Source of the DNA: Verticillium longisporum | Taxonomy: Eukaryota; Ascomycota; Sordariomycetes; Glomerellales; Plectosphaerellaceae | Length of the DNA: 64,000 nucleotides | Assembly: GCA_019188255.1 (NCBI GenBank) | Contig: JAETXT010000011.1 | Coordinates: 3,472,001 to 3,536,000 of the forward strand | Direction of reading: 5' to 3' | Shown: positions 49,169-59,565 of the stretch, one piece after another | How the letters are laid out: every line of letters begins with the position of its first letter | How positions within the stretch are numbered: position 1 is the first letter of the stretch | Notes under the pieces: generated by a model | Told to the model about the DNA's origin: nothing | The model's database searches: none | The model's input: only the letters and a program-made list of their open reading frames with translations | Position numbers and translations under genes: made by a program

Positions 49169-49620
49169 TTAAGCTTCAGCTTCTGGCCCGTACCGAATTG
49201 CAGCCATCATCCACACGTGGGTGGCCACGAATGGCCACTGACTGGCGCTGCGCCCCAGTGGAACCTCATATTTGACCTTTCGATACGCGTACTCGTTATT
49301 GACGACAGGGGTAACCGCCCTCTGCCAACGTTTCTTACTCAAAGTTCGTTGTAAGTCTGCAGTAGATTTCCAGAGAAAATACAAGGCAGTTGCGAGATGC
49401 ATGCCCAAGCTAACAATATCTTGTGTGACGAAAATGAGCGTAGCGCTCTTGGTTGCAGCATCCTCAAGCTACTGCCTTTCGGCTTCGGCTACGAATCCAC
49501 GACGCTGGGGCTTGAACAATAGCATCACCTGTGCCTTGGATCGAGTAGGATCACTTCTTTCATCTGAAGCGAATGACGGACGAAGCAAACGCCCATAGTC
49601 GCCCCGCAGATGACTAAAGA
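49169..49620 (-). pseudogene. Possible coding relic of unknown family
   Basis: One minus-strand frame stays open for about 150 codons except for a single TAG, and reads like a real soluble helical protein: QVMLLFKPQRRGFVAEAERQ, then after the stop LEDAATKSATLIFVTQDIVS, and a conserved-looking end with NEYAYRKVKYEVPLG and WPFVATHVWMMAAIRYG. I recognise no family. No start codon or upstream exon could be set. It lies beside other damaged genes, so a decaying gene is plausible, but chance openness is not excluded. Confidence 0.3.
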
Positions 49621-49872
49621 AACTCTACATGAATCTCAGTAGTGCTAGGTCTGCACAGCCGTGAGGGTCAGCTTACGTTGATTGACGTCGCAGTTCTCAT
49701 CGCTTATTACGCCTCGCGCCTCGCACCTCGCCTGTGATTGAATTGGACGAGGATACGCGAATCCATCAGCCCATGCTGACCGGCGCGGACGCATCATTTG
49801 CCCACGTCGTCATGGAACCTTTTCGAAGACGGGTTCATTGTCAGTTTAACAAGAGTTATAGAAGAAATAATG

Positions 49873-49879
49873 TATAAAA
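49873..49879 (+). promoter_or_regulatory. TATA box of the EthD gene
   Basis: TATAAAA 82 bp before the start codon at 49961; good core-promoter spacing. Confidence 0.5.
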
Positions 49880-49960
49880 CACCATCTGTTGGTCGAAGTA
49901 TGCCACCAGCCTATTCTCATTCACTGCTCACACTGAAACTCTTCATATTGCAACATCACA

Positions 49961-50579
49961 ATGAAGTCCGCCGCCGCTCTGTCCGTTGCTTCACTTGTAA
50001 GTGCCACCTATGGCAGCTTTGCGCCTTATGCGAACACTACCGTCCCGGCCATGCCCGGTGCTCTGGACCAGTGCTGTTGCTTGACATACAAAGCTGCTTG
50101 CACCATGAATATGGAGCGAATGTTCCACATAAAACTCTTCTACAACCGCAAGCAAGGTATCACGCCAGAGCAGTTCAATCACTATTGGGCCTACAATCAC
50201 GCCGAACTGGCGACACCCTTTCATCTCCGCCTGGGTGTGGTGAAGTACTCCCAGGTATGGGTGTCCAGACTCTTGAACACTTAAGTATAATGTCTAACGC
50301 AGTTGGGGATGTTTATTGTACCACTCGACGCCCGATATCCGCGACTTGGGCCGTGTTGAGAACGCACCGCCCATTCTCGAGTTCGACGGCGCTGCAGAAT
50401 TCTGGGTACATAACCTGGAGACTTTCCAATCGATTGGAGGCGACCCAGAGTACCTCAACTAGATTCAGCCTGACGAGGCAAACTTTATTGATCCAGAGTC
50501 GATCCGAATGATCATAGGGGTAGACTATATCGTTGTGGAGAACCAAAACACGGCCATGGAGCACGGTCGATTCTTCTGA
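49961..50579 (+). pseudogene. EthD-domain protein with signal peptide, broken by a stop
   Basis: Exon 1 (49961-50254) encodes a signal peptide (MKSAAALSVASLVSATYG) and the first half of an EthD domain, KLFYNRKQGITPEQFNHYW. The intron 50255-50302 has GTATGG, a CTAAC branch and CAG. The second half (DIRDLGRVENAPPILEFDG, AAEFWV, then IQPDEANFIDPE) follows in a frame one base off from the splice, and carries an in-frame TAG at 50460-50462 in front of IQPDEANF. EthD proteins are small dimeric ferredoxin-fold proteins linked to ether degradation and to cyclisation or decarboxylation steps in polyketide pathways. Its position beside an FAD enzyme, hydrolase, regulator and MFS suggests a former pathway member. 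As written it cannot give a full protein. Confidence 0.68.
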
Positions 50580-51370
50580 AGACAATCCCCCATTTCTATA
50601 TCGAGGTTAGATCATCACGTCAGTGCGAGGCAGGCAAAGTTCTTGACGTAAGCAGGAATTGTCAAATGTAGCAGCGTTTGCTTTATGCAGCAAACCTATG
50701 AGCTCCTGGGATCTGCTCGGTCTGTTTGTGAGACTTGGCCTACATATTGCATTGCGTACGCCTGGAATATTGCGAGGTGCCATTGTGAAGCCGGTGTCCC
50801 GAAGTTCTAAACGTCGCATTAAAGTGAAGCTGAGCTAATTAAGGGAGTGCGAGCCCCTGAACAAAGCCCCCGACGCGTGGCAACTCATTTGCCGGCCGTG
50901 CTTCCGAAGCCGCATGCAGAGACACACGTTCGATGAGTTCAATAGGCTGAACTTCAACGTGTATTAAATGAGACATCCCAGCATTTAGGCACCACGCCCA
51001 GTTGTTTTGTTTTGCCCCATGACTCGATCCCATGGCCCTCCTGGTCGTAGCTATAAGGTTTAATTCGCATGTGTACCCTCTTCGGAGCTCTCGGATGATT
51101 GATGCTGCTCCGAAATTCCGGTGCTTTCATTTCTGATTAGAAGCTCATGTGTACAGCCCACAGGCGCAGTAATTCTTTGGCATGACGCAGCGAAAATGAC
51201 CATGACGTGCCGGCATGTTATAAGCCAAGACTGTTAAGGGGTCTGCGTTGCCTTTAAGGTCACATTATAAATACGGAGGCCCGACTCTTGCTAATGTGAG
51301 GATTGTACTGCTGCTCAGCCAGCGAGACCCTTTCTGAGTTTGATCATTACTTTCCGTAGTTCGTACAACC
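50580..51370. promoter_or_regulatory. Intergenic region upstream of the FAD oxidoreductase
   Basis: 790 bp with no gene. TATAAAT at 51266-51272, about 100 bp before the next start codon, is a likely core promoter element. Confidence 0.45.
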
Positions 51371-51693
51371 ATGAGATTGTCGCCAATCATCGCCTGGCCC
51401 CTGTGGCTCGGGAGCGTATCTGCAATCCCCAGCAAGGCCATCGGTGGCCACAATGGTCGCCCTGATCTCGCCTGTAAGGCCAATGCCGTCTATGTTGACG
51501 TGGCAATCATTGGCGGCGGCTCCGGGGGTATTCACGCCGCCATTCAACTGAAGGATGCTGGCGCAAAGGTCTTGGTGATCGAAAAGAAAAACCAAATCGG
51601 AGGCCACGCGGAAACTTACAAAAATAATGAAACCGGCATTGTCAGCAACGTCGGTGTCGTCCTCTTCGAGAATACAGATCTAGTGAAACGATA

Positions 51694-51736
51694 ACGTACA
51701 TGCACAGTGAGTGGGCCAGTACAGTGAGTGGACCAC
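51694..51736 (+). repeat. Left terminal inverted repeat of the Fot1-type element
   Basis: Starts ACGTACATGCACAGTGAGTG; 42 of 43 positions match the reverse complement of the right end. Holds two direct copies of ACAGTGAGTGG, a likely transposase-binding motif. Confidence 0.93.
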
Positions 51737-51815
51737 CTCACCTCGACCCGACAAACATTCCAACCCAGAACTAAACAAAAACATAGGAAATCAATTGAAA
51801 TCACGCCCCATTACC

Positions 51816-53452
51816 TTATTCAGAAGATAATATAGTCATCTGACAAGTTCTCGCGTTATGGCCAGTATTTCCACAGGTGCCACAGGTCCGTTTCTTCGGT
51901 ATAGCCCGAGTCGCGCGACCCGGATTCTGCCTCGTTTCCTCCCTCATCTGAACATCTACCTCCTTCTGGGCAATCTGGTCTTGTCCATCACCTAGAGTCA
52001 TACTCCCTCCTTCCCTGAGACGTACTTTTTTAGCTCTCCGACGTCGGCTAAGGGTAGCATTCTCGCTTTCAAGTATCTTGAGCCTTGCGTCCATTAGGAC
52101 GAACTGGTGCATTATCTTGTGTGTACCCTTCGTGTATTGGTCGATAGCCTGAAGCATTGATGTTGGTGAGCTTCCCTGGTGTCGGGAGATTCGATTCTTA
52201 ATGAATTCGGACTGTGAAGTGGCTTCAATCGGGTTTGTAGGAGTCTTACACACCCATGGCTTAGGGAGTCCAGAAGACGTTCCTGGCGGCGTTGGTGTCT
52301 TTAATTTCACATCCAGCCTTGAAAGGACTGCTTCTGGGTCATGGGGGTAAGTCCAGCCCCTTGAAAATCTCCCTGGATGTTTTTTCTGTCATAGAATTCT
52401 GGAATGCCGTAAAAAAGCTGGGAAGAAGTCCTCCTTGGAGATATGGTTTGTACCTGCCTTCATCTTCATCTCAATTTGCCGACCGTACGCTTTCTTCAGC
52501 GGTCCAAAACAGCCGACATCGAGAGGTTGGAGTAGATGGGACGAATGAGGAGGCATACAAAGTGTAATGATCTTATTCTCCTTACAGTAAAGCTCGAATT
52601 TGGCGGAGTGGTGGCTTTCGTGGCCGTCTAGGATGAGAATGCGAAATGCGCCCGAAGTACGCGACCTTGTATGTTGGTCGAAGTGCCGAATCCAATCGAG
52701 ACCAATATCATTCGTAGTCCAGCCGTTTGGAGAGGTTGCGACCTTCCAGTCGCGAGGAAACGCGTCTTCTTCGTACCATGACGAGAGGTGAAATTTACCC
52801 GCAACAACGATGTATGGCGGGACACAGAATCCGGTCGCGCCAACGCCCTGGATCACTGTAACCCATTCCCGATTACCCGGCTGTCTCATCTTAACGTTAG
52901 AACGTCTTTCAGAGTTTGTAACAACCATTCCATTAGCGATAACGCCCATTTGGAAACCGGTCTCATCGAAGTTATAGGTGTCTTCGTCCGTCACGCCGTA
53001 CTTCGCGACCATGTTACGTACGAGCGTAAACCACGCGTTTATCGCGTCGGGATCTTCGCATTGGGCCCTCTTATAGTCGTACTTTCGAAAGATACGCGTC
53101 CGGAGCGCAGGTTGTCGTTTGACGAATCTTGAAGCCCATCGCGGTCCGACGGGTGGCGCGTCGCGCGCCGCCAGCAGGACATTCGCCATATCTCCAACAC
53201 TATCCAACCGAGGGGGTATGATCGGGAATCTAGGTCTAGTATGTATTCGACAATCGTTTGCTCTTCTAGCATTGTTAATTTCTTTAATTTGGATGTGATT
53301 TCGCTTCGGGATGGGGTGCCGTTCTGGCGGCGAACGAGAGTCGTTCGGCTGACATTGTAGATGGCTGCAGCACGTCGGGCGCTTAACCCTGGATCTTTTT
53401 CCATTGCTTGACGGGCAAGGAATAGCTGACTGTCTTGAGAAGGTGTTTCCAT
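51816..53452 (-). pseudogene. Fot1/pogo transposase with four homopolymer frame breaks
   Basis: Begins at 53452 with an HTH-psq region (LSARRAAAIYNVSRTTLVRR), followed by a CENP-B-type HTH (RDAPPVGPRWASRFVKRQ), then the DDE_1 catalytic domain: YNFDETGF (first Asp), LILDGHESHH (second), HLLQPLDVGCFGPLKKAYG (third). It ends in a basic coiled region and a zinc knuckle, CGTCGNTGHNARTC. The frame breaks four times, at G5 53212-53216, A6 52411-52416, T6 52380-52385 and G5 52343-52347 (+ strand). Each is resolved by one more base in the run, predicting 546 residues, the normal size. Either the copy is mildly decayed or the runs are under-counted. If the latter, this is an autonomous element. Confidence 0.85.
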
Positions 53453-53508
53453 GACTGGTTGTAGAGAAAAGTAAGGTGGAATGTTGAAGTTTGGAGAATG
53501 ACGCGAAA

Positions 53509-53551
53509 GTGGTCCACTCACTGTACTGGCCCACTCACTGTACATGTACGT
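53509..53551 (-). repeat. Right terminal inverted repeat of the Fot1-type element
   Basis: Reverse complement of the left end with a single C/T difference at position 10 from the terminus; also carries the doubled ACAGTGAGTGG motif. Confidence 0.93.
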
Positions 53552-54861
53552 TACTTCAATCGGCTCAAGGTCCCAATTACGACCTCCAATGTACTGGCCT
53601 CAACAAGTGCATCACGGCAGTTCGACTTTGCTTTGGGATTTCCCATTCCAGCCCAAAGCGCTTCTGCCGCAGCTGCACAGCAGCAAGTCCTTCAAGCCGC
53701 CGCTCAGGCTTACACTCAGAATGTCCTCAGCAAGTATGGATGGATCGACCAGGGATTCCTAGTCCCTGATCCCGTCCCAGCAGAATTGTATGAGCCTTTC
53801 GGTCAGTTCGCAGCAAAGTACAACTTTTCGGCTCTCCTACCAATCATTGCACAATTCAATTGGTATACGGGGAACCTCACAACCCTTCCGGCACTTTATG
53901 GCATCAAGGGCCTCGGACCTGGTCTGCTGAGCAGCCTCTTCGGCGAGTTCATCCTCTCCGGCACGGGCGACACCAGGAGTCTATACGACTCTGCTCTCAA
54001 GGAGCTCGGTTCCAGTGTGCTCTTAAGCACTACTATCCTCAATGTTGACCGTCACTCTAACGCGACTGGTGTTACTTTGGTAGTAGCCGAGTCTGGCAAA
54101 AGCCGCAAGACAATCATTGCCCAGAAGCTGTTGTTGGCCATCCCGCCAACTTTGAAGAACATGGTGGCCTTTGACCTCTCCATTCAGGAGAAGGAAATCT
54201 TCTCTAAGTTTTCGTCTTTGGGCTACTTCGCCGGCATAGCAAGTGTTCCTGGGTTCAACGGCAGCTTCACCAACATCGGTGCTCTGACTCCCTTCAACCA
54301 GCCCATCATCCCTGGCAACAATGGCTTCAGCTCCACGGGCTCCCCTAACGAGTTCCTCATTGGAGGAGGATTTGATACCGGCGATGTGACAGATGAGGAC
54401 GGCAAGAACCTTGTCCGCAAGAATCTTGCTACCCTTGCTGCCTCGGGTGTTGTCCCAGCAGATGCAGCGTCGAGCGTCACATTCCCGTACACCTCCAATC
54501 ACACGCCTTACAACGTACGCTGCAAAGCCGAAGACATTAAGAACGGATTCTACCGGAAGCTGCTGGACTTGCAAGGTTCCGGAAACACATATTTTACCGG
54601 GGCGGCATTTGCCGGACACAACAGTGCCTTGGTTTGGACCTGGAACCAGGGGACCATTTTGCCTGCTATCACGAAGGCGCTTGGTCTGAAATATGACGCA
54701 TGATGACAGCCTTTCGGATGGATTAAGATTGGTTTTACTTGAGACCTATTTTCGGAAAGCACGGTTTATCTAATGACAAGACAAACTTGCCGTGCTGCAA
54801 AACCTGATTCCATACATGACTGTGAGCGTAGTATCATGTATGACGGAAGAACCAAATCCAG

Positions 54862-55716
54862 TTACTCTAAAACACCCAGTTGTCTCAACCAGGCCTCGCA
54901 CAAAGAGGGCCATTTTGAGACGGGCACTTCAGCGCCAGTATCCAGCGCGAATCCGTGTGGCGCGTCAGCAAAGACGTGAAGCTCAACGGGGCCTCCAGCC
55001 GCCTGTATGGATTGTGCCAGACGGTAGGCGTTGACCACAGGAACGACGGGATCGTTGTTAGAGTAGACAATAAAGGTTGGTGGTGCTAGATTCGATAATT
55101 GCTGATCCGGGATGACAGTGTCGTAGAGGGCCTGTTTTGCGGGAGGTTCAAGAGGGGCCTTATTCGGGATGATAGTGTGTCCAACTGCGTTTGTAGAAAT
55201 TGGTCCATACCCAATGATAGCAAAGTCTAGCTTCGGCACCGGCGCTCCTGCGGTAGAGACCCAAGAAGCCGGGTACTCAGCTAGCAGCGCCGAGCCAAGA
55301 TGGCCGCCGGATGACAGACCACAGACCGCCAAACCTTTTGGCACATTGGCCCGGTCGCTAATCAATCGCAGCGCCTGTCTTGCATCATCGATTGGAGCTT
55401 CAGGTCCTGTGGCAGCCGTAGGAAAGCGATGAACAAGCACGAAAGCCTCGAAGCCGAGTGACGCAAGCCAACGGGCGACCACGACTCCCTCTTTGCCGGC
55501 CATCAGCTCAACATAACCACCACCACCGAGGATGAGGATGGCGTGCCCGTTGGACGTCTTGGGCTTGTATCCGAATAGCCACGGTCGTGTGACACTCGAA
55601 ACAACCCCTTGGTCAATGACCCCTCCAGGCAAGTCGATCTCGAAAGCACCATAGAGAGGCTCATCATCCCACAATGGCCATTCAGAATCGGCTGCAAATG
55701 CTGCTGAAACGCCCAT
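54862..55716 (-). CDS. Alpha/beta hydrolase, BD-FAE/esterase-like
   Basis: A single-exon gene of 284 residues. The ATG at 55716 is preferred because the 110 codons open upstream are Pro/Ser-rich and unlike protein. AILILGGGGY corresponds to the HGG oxyanion motif (here GGGGY), AVCGLSSGGHLGS holds the nucleophile serine (GxSxG), VYSNNDPVVPV the acid and ADAPHGFAL the histidine, so the catalytic triad is complete. No signal peptide. The family acts on acetyl or carboxyl esters (acetyl-xylan-esterase-like or arylformamidase-like). Tail-to-tail with the FAD oxidoreductase gene (158 bp), it is the only clearly intact enzyme gene of this cluster. Confidence 0.83.
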   Translation of the reverse strand: MGVSAAFAADSEWPLWDDEPLYGAFEIDLPGGVIDQGVVSSVTRPWLFGYKPKTSNGHAILILGGGGYVELMAGKEGVVVARWLASLGFEAFVLVHRFPTAATGPEAPIDDARQALRLISDRANVPKGLAVCGLSSGGHLGSALLAEYPASWVSTAGAPVPKLDFAIIGYGPISTNAVGHTIIPNKAPLEPPAKQALYDTVIPDQQLSNLAPPTFIVYSNNDPVVPVVNAYRLAQSIQAAGGPVELHVFADAPHGFALDTGAEVPVSKWPSLCEAWLRQLGVLE

Positions 55717-56839
55717 CGTTGCGTTGTAGTGAATTGGGAGTGGTGGTGGTGAATTGGGGTCTGCGATTTGTGAGACAGGCGGCTGCTCGGCGTCTCGAAA
55801 TTGGGGCACGAATCGTTTTGTTGTACCCGTTCGGTTGGTTTTCTCCCGAATACAGTGGATATCGGGTGGGGGGGATTGGGGGCAGCTTGAAGTGGCGCAA
55901 GCAGGGAGCGGCAAGAAACGTGACCCCGCATGGCTGCCGTCGAGGGTCTGGGTTGAGTCTTCTGAGTGGGAATTTACCACGTTATATGGAAGGCATACTT
56001 GATTCTCTGATGTTCTGGAATGCGGCGCAATTAAATGAGTTATCACAAATTGCGCTCAATACCCGTTTCGGTAATTTGCAAGAGCGTATGCGCACGATCA
56101 TAATCGGGAGAGCCCGACAAGGCACAAGTGCTTGACGTCGCATGCGATAATGGGTTCTGGGACGATGATCGGGCATTCTACCCATTTCCTAGTCTGAAAA
56201 CTATCACAAATTGCAGCAGATTCGATGTACATCATGTGACCTTGTAACTAATAGCAAGTCATGGAGAATGCTCCATACATGCCCAGCTTCTCCTGACCTT
56301 CGATCGCCCCTTTGGGTAGTCTTCAACTGCGGGCAGCTGGATGTTAGGATATAGCTCTCGCGCATCCAAGTAGCCCAGACAATTTGCGTACTCTAATATC
56401 TGGATTTTTCGAGTGTTTTATAGGCATCGGCAGCGCGCCTTTGAATCTTTGTATCTGACACCTAGCTGCATTTTAGATTGTACGGAGACGAATTAGCATT
56501 TGATACGGTAACCGGATTTACGTAACGTCTTTTGATACAGCCGTCACCCTTCCTTTCTGGTCTTACAGGACTAATTTTAAGGGCTTAGAGCACCGGAGCG
56601 CACACAAAAGGGCCACAGAGGACCATAATCCAGATGTGTTCCAACCCACTACCCAACATTTGACTGCGGATATCGCCTGCGGAAGACCTCTTCTCTCTGC
56701 TCATTCTCTCGCTCTGACAAGTCACCTGGCATGAAACCCGCTGGTTAAAACTCATAGTCAGTGCCAACACCTGCGAGAAGGAATTCCAGCTCTGAGGGTA
56801 AAGCTAGCGTATCTACGCCGCTGAACGGATCTGTCATGC
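55717..56839. other. Intergenic region, hydrolase promoter to regulator 3' end
   Basis: 1.1 kb with the hydrolase promoter (left) and the 3' flank of the Zn2Cys6 gene (right, AT-rich). No gene supported. Confidence 0.4.
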
Positions 56840-58444
56840 CTAGTTCATTACTGGCAAAAAAGCTGCCTGAGAGGGGCTGGTCTTGATGGCCGTCACGAGC
56901 CTGCGGGTTACGTTTGATGGTTTCTTGACAGGAAGGACTTTGCGGCTCATATGCAGCACCTGCATGGAGGCTTCACGTTGCGGAACACCGTCCTCACGAA
57001 GGCCAGAATTATTCTGCGGTGACGGTGACAGTTCAGTAAGAAACAGATGAGCCGGTCCAGATCGATGGACGGGCTCCTCAGGATGTGCTGTCGGTCTTAT
57101 AGGACGGGGCTCGAACAATGCAAGTAGACTTTGAGCATAGACCCATAATTCTGCAGCTTCGCGTAGCGTTGAAAGTAGTGATTCGAAGGGCCGCCTGGCT
57201 TGAGCTGCGATGAGAGGATTGTGATCGTTCAAATTGATCGAAAGGTGCACCATGGCTGTAAAGAGTACGTGTATGCTTGGCAGCCATAGTCCATGAAGCA
57301 TTGAACAGGCCCTGAGTGATTCAAATATTGAACTGATGTTGTTTACGGCACTCCAACAGATCCCCGAGTCGCTGCCGATGTCGCTGACTTGCTGCTCGGG
57401 GTTCTTCCGGCGGTGGAGTAGTATGAGGAAATTATGGTATGAAAGGTGCAAAGTGGCAGGCCAGATGCTTGGTGAACTTGTTGAGAGTCGCAGGTTCTCG
57501 GGTAATTGTAAGATGAACTCGGCCAATGCTTCATCGGCCTCCTTAGTCGCCGCGGCGCGTTCGTCAGGCGTTGAGCGGAGAGCCGACCGCTGACGCATGG
57601 CTTTCGAAAATACCACACAGAGCCGAGTGTGTTGAATAGTGAAGTCTGTTTGTGCACCATTCACTCCGTCAAAATGCTGAAGCTCGAGCATTGGCACATC
57701 GGAATCATGCAAATTGCTGTCTCAGTTAGAGCCTGATCGGAAGAACAGCGAAACGTACTCACATAGCTTGAGGGCGCCCATAGGCCGCCGATATCACCAC
57801 ATCGAACTGAAATACGATCCACCACAGCCTGATCCAGAGGCGTTTGTCTGCAACGTTAAGATTGGAGGGATTTGCGTTCCGATGAATTCCTAACCCAAAG
57901 GCCGTCCGAGCAGCAACGCCAATCCAATGCCAGGAGTTGGAGACGACATCCTCTAGGTCTTCGCACTGCTAGGTCAAGAGCAGAGCGGTTTGTAAATATG
58001 CTTCTCGATGTTTTTCGTAGCGTTTGTCAAAAATTGTCTTGGTCCGCGAGAAGAAAACAGACCGCAACGCTTTGAGATCTTCTCTCTGGGGCGCTAGTAC
58101 GTGAGCCCCAACCAGGAAGAGAGCGTTTAGCAACAGCAGAGATACTGGTTTGATGCTAGGTGTGCTTCTGTTGGTGATGCTGTAGTAAGACCTTTTGAAA
58201 TCGATTTCATCTACGATCGGGAAACCCCGATTTACGTGAGTGAAGTAAGCTTCGACCAGCTCATCTGCGAGGCCCTTATCAGGCAGCTCTAGGCTCCCTA
58301 ATGGCATCGACGGAGTCCTTGCAGGGAACGTAAGGCTTCCAAAATGCAGCACACTCTCATTCGGCCACCGAGAGCGATGCTGAAGGATGTAATGCAGGTT
58401 GGAAAACTCCGTGCCAATAAAATACAGCCGGCAGCGATGCGTAA

Positions 58445-59069
58445 CAGCGCTGCCGTCAATTCAATCCTATCAATTCAAACAGGCAAACAACTAATCAAGT
58501 CATACCTATTTCACGATTTAAATAGTTAAATTACCCTATTCGAATTAATTAACTATTTAAATACTATTAAGTTATATATAAATCTCAGGATTTCTATATT
58601 CTAGTATATTATATAATTAAAAAAATAGAGTTATACGTTATTATAGAATAGAGTGGCCTGCCCTATAGCCCTGCCTTATAGCCGCCTATAGCCTAGTACG
58701 TAACCTGACCTATAGGCACGTAACCTGCCTATAGGCACGTAACCTACTTCTACTCCCTTAAGCCTACGTAGCCTACCTTCCTAGATAGCTGAATTCATCT
58801 ATCTTATACCTATAGAATAGCTATATAGCTTCTATTAAGTATTGCTAGCGTAACGCCTGCCTAGTCCCTAAGACCCGACTCTAGACCTAGCCCCCTAGAG
58901 CTATAGCTATTTCTATGCGTATTATCTAGTTAACGATAGCTTCATTTACTAATTTAAACCGTATTAAATCCAATTAATTAATCTAAATAGTTAAATCTAT
59001 AATCCGAAATACATTAAATAGTCAATTCTACCCCTGATATTTGAATTAATTGAATTAACGGCAGCGCTG
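58445..59069. mobile_element. hAT-like MITE, copy 1 (625 bp)
   Basis: Flanked by the exact 8-bp duplication ATGCGTAA (58437-58444 and 59070-59077). Both ends read CAGCGCTGCCGTYAATTCAA inward (20-bp TIR, one mismatch). No open frame; very AT-rich apart from a central block with tandem repeats. The 8-bp duplication and CAG-initial TIR are the signature of the hAT superfamily; being non-coding it must be mobilised in trans. A second copy lies at 61726. Confidence 0.92.
58698..58745. repeat. Internal tandem repeat of MITE copy 1
   Basis: Two and a half copies of a 19-20-bp unit, ACGTAACCTGCCTATAGGC (first copy with one extra A), in the GC-richer centre of the element. The second MITE copy lacks this block, which helps explain its smaller size. 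Confidence 0.8.
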
Positions 59070-59565
59070 ATGCGTAATCTCTAAGTTGCGGAGGTCTTCG
59101 CGATTGATGAAATCTGCCAAATTACGCGTTACTTGCTCGGAAGCGTCACATGCACTGGCACGTCGCTCAACTAGCGATGACCCCAATGTTGGCAACGGAT
59201 TTGCTGCATCGGGCCGTAGATGCGGGAGAGACGGTGTAGCAGGCGCAGTTGCAGGATGCTGGCGCTCAGGACGTGGCTGCAGAGGTGCTAGAGTCACCCC
59301 GCCATCGAAAGGGCTCTTTGGTCGAGATTTTCTCTTCTCGAAGACTTTACATTCCTTGATGTCATGGGCTACACAATCTGAGCAGGGCGCACCCTTCCGG
59401 AGTATGTCGCATCGAACTTTGCGGTAATGGCACCTCTCACATGCCTTCCCATCTGTGCGAGTCAGCAGGTCACATATGCGGCACCAATGTTGCCTGGAGC
59501 TTACTCGTTCGACCCGTCTTCGTCGCAATATTTGCACGTCTGCTGATAAGCCCTTCCGGAGACAT

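Larger units (their letters stand above)
51694..53551 (-). mobile_element. Fot1/pogo-type DNA transposon (Tc1-mariner superfamily)
   Basis: An 1,858-bp element inserted in an exon, flanked by direct TA duplications (51692-51693 and 53552-53553). The 43-bp terminal inverted repeats (51694-51736 and 53509-53551) differ at one position. One transposase gene on the minus strand occupies most of the length. TA duplication, DDD-type transposase and size match fungal Fot1/pogo elements. High TIR identity indicates recent movement. Confidence 0.95.
51371..54703 (+). pseudogene. Secreted FAD-dependent amine-oxidase-like enzyme, split by a transposon
   Basis: The 5' part (51371-51691, 107 codons) has a signal peptide ending near VSAIP and the FAD dinucleotide fold VDVAIIGGGSGGIHAAIQL with VLVIEKKNQIGGHAETY. 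A 1,858-bp Fot1-type element then interrupts the exon. The 3' part resumes at 53552 in the matching frame and runs 383 codons to 54703 (RQFDFALGFPIPAQ, WYTGNLTTLPALYGIKGLGP, and the C-terminal FAD-contact segment NTYFTGAAFAGHNSALVW). It belongs to the flavoprotein group that includes beta-cyclopiazonate dehydrogenase (family recalled), enzymes oxidising amine-containing secondary metabolites; the actual substrate is unknown. No other defect is visible in the two halves, so inactivation is recent. Confidence 0.85.
56840..59565 (-). pseudogene. Zn2Cys6 transcription factor, split by a MITE and carrying a nonsense codon
   Basis: Exon 1 59565-59505; intron 59504-59453 (GTAAGC); then the binuclear cluster CERCHYRKVRCDILRKGAPC with a CSDC/KEC end and a Lys/Arg-rich linker. 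At 59070 the coding sequence meets a 625-bp MITE (58445-59069). Beyond it, from 58436, the same frame resumes (LYFIGTEFSNLHYILQHRS), leading into the Fungal_trans domain with LVEAYFTHVNRGFPIVDEID. TAG at 57971-57969 replaces the Trp of the LLLTW block; downstream SNSWHWIGVAARTAFGLGIH is intact, then an intron 57762-57717 and the last exon to 56840. Without the insert the exons sum to 665 codons. It was probably the pathway regulator of this cluster, and is divergent from the DHA1 carrier. Confidence 0.87.

Noticed and set aside
58445..59069. Reading the 625-bp AT-rich block in the regulator as a long intron
   Set aside because: It has matching inverted termini and an exact 8-bp target duplication, a second copy exists elsewhere, and its borders lack GT-AG.
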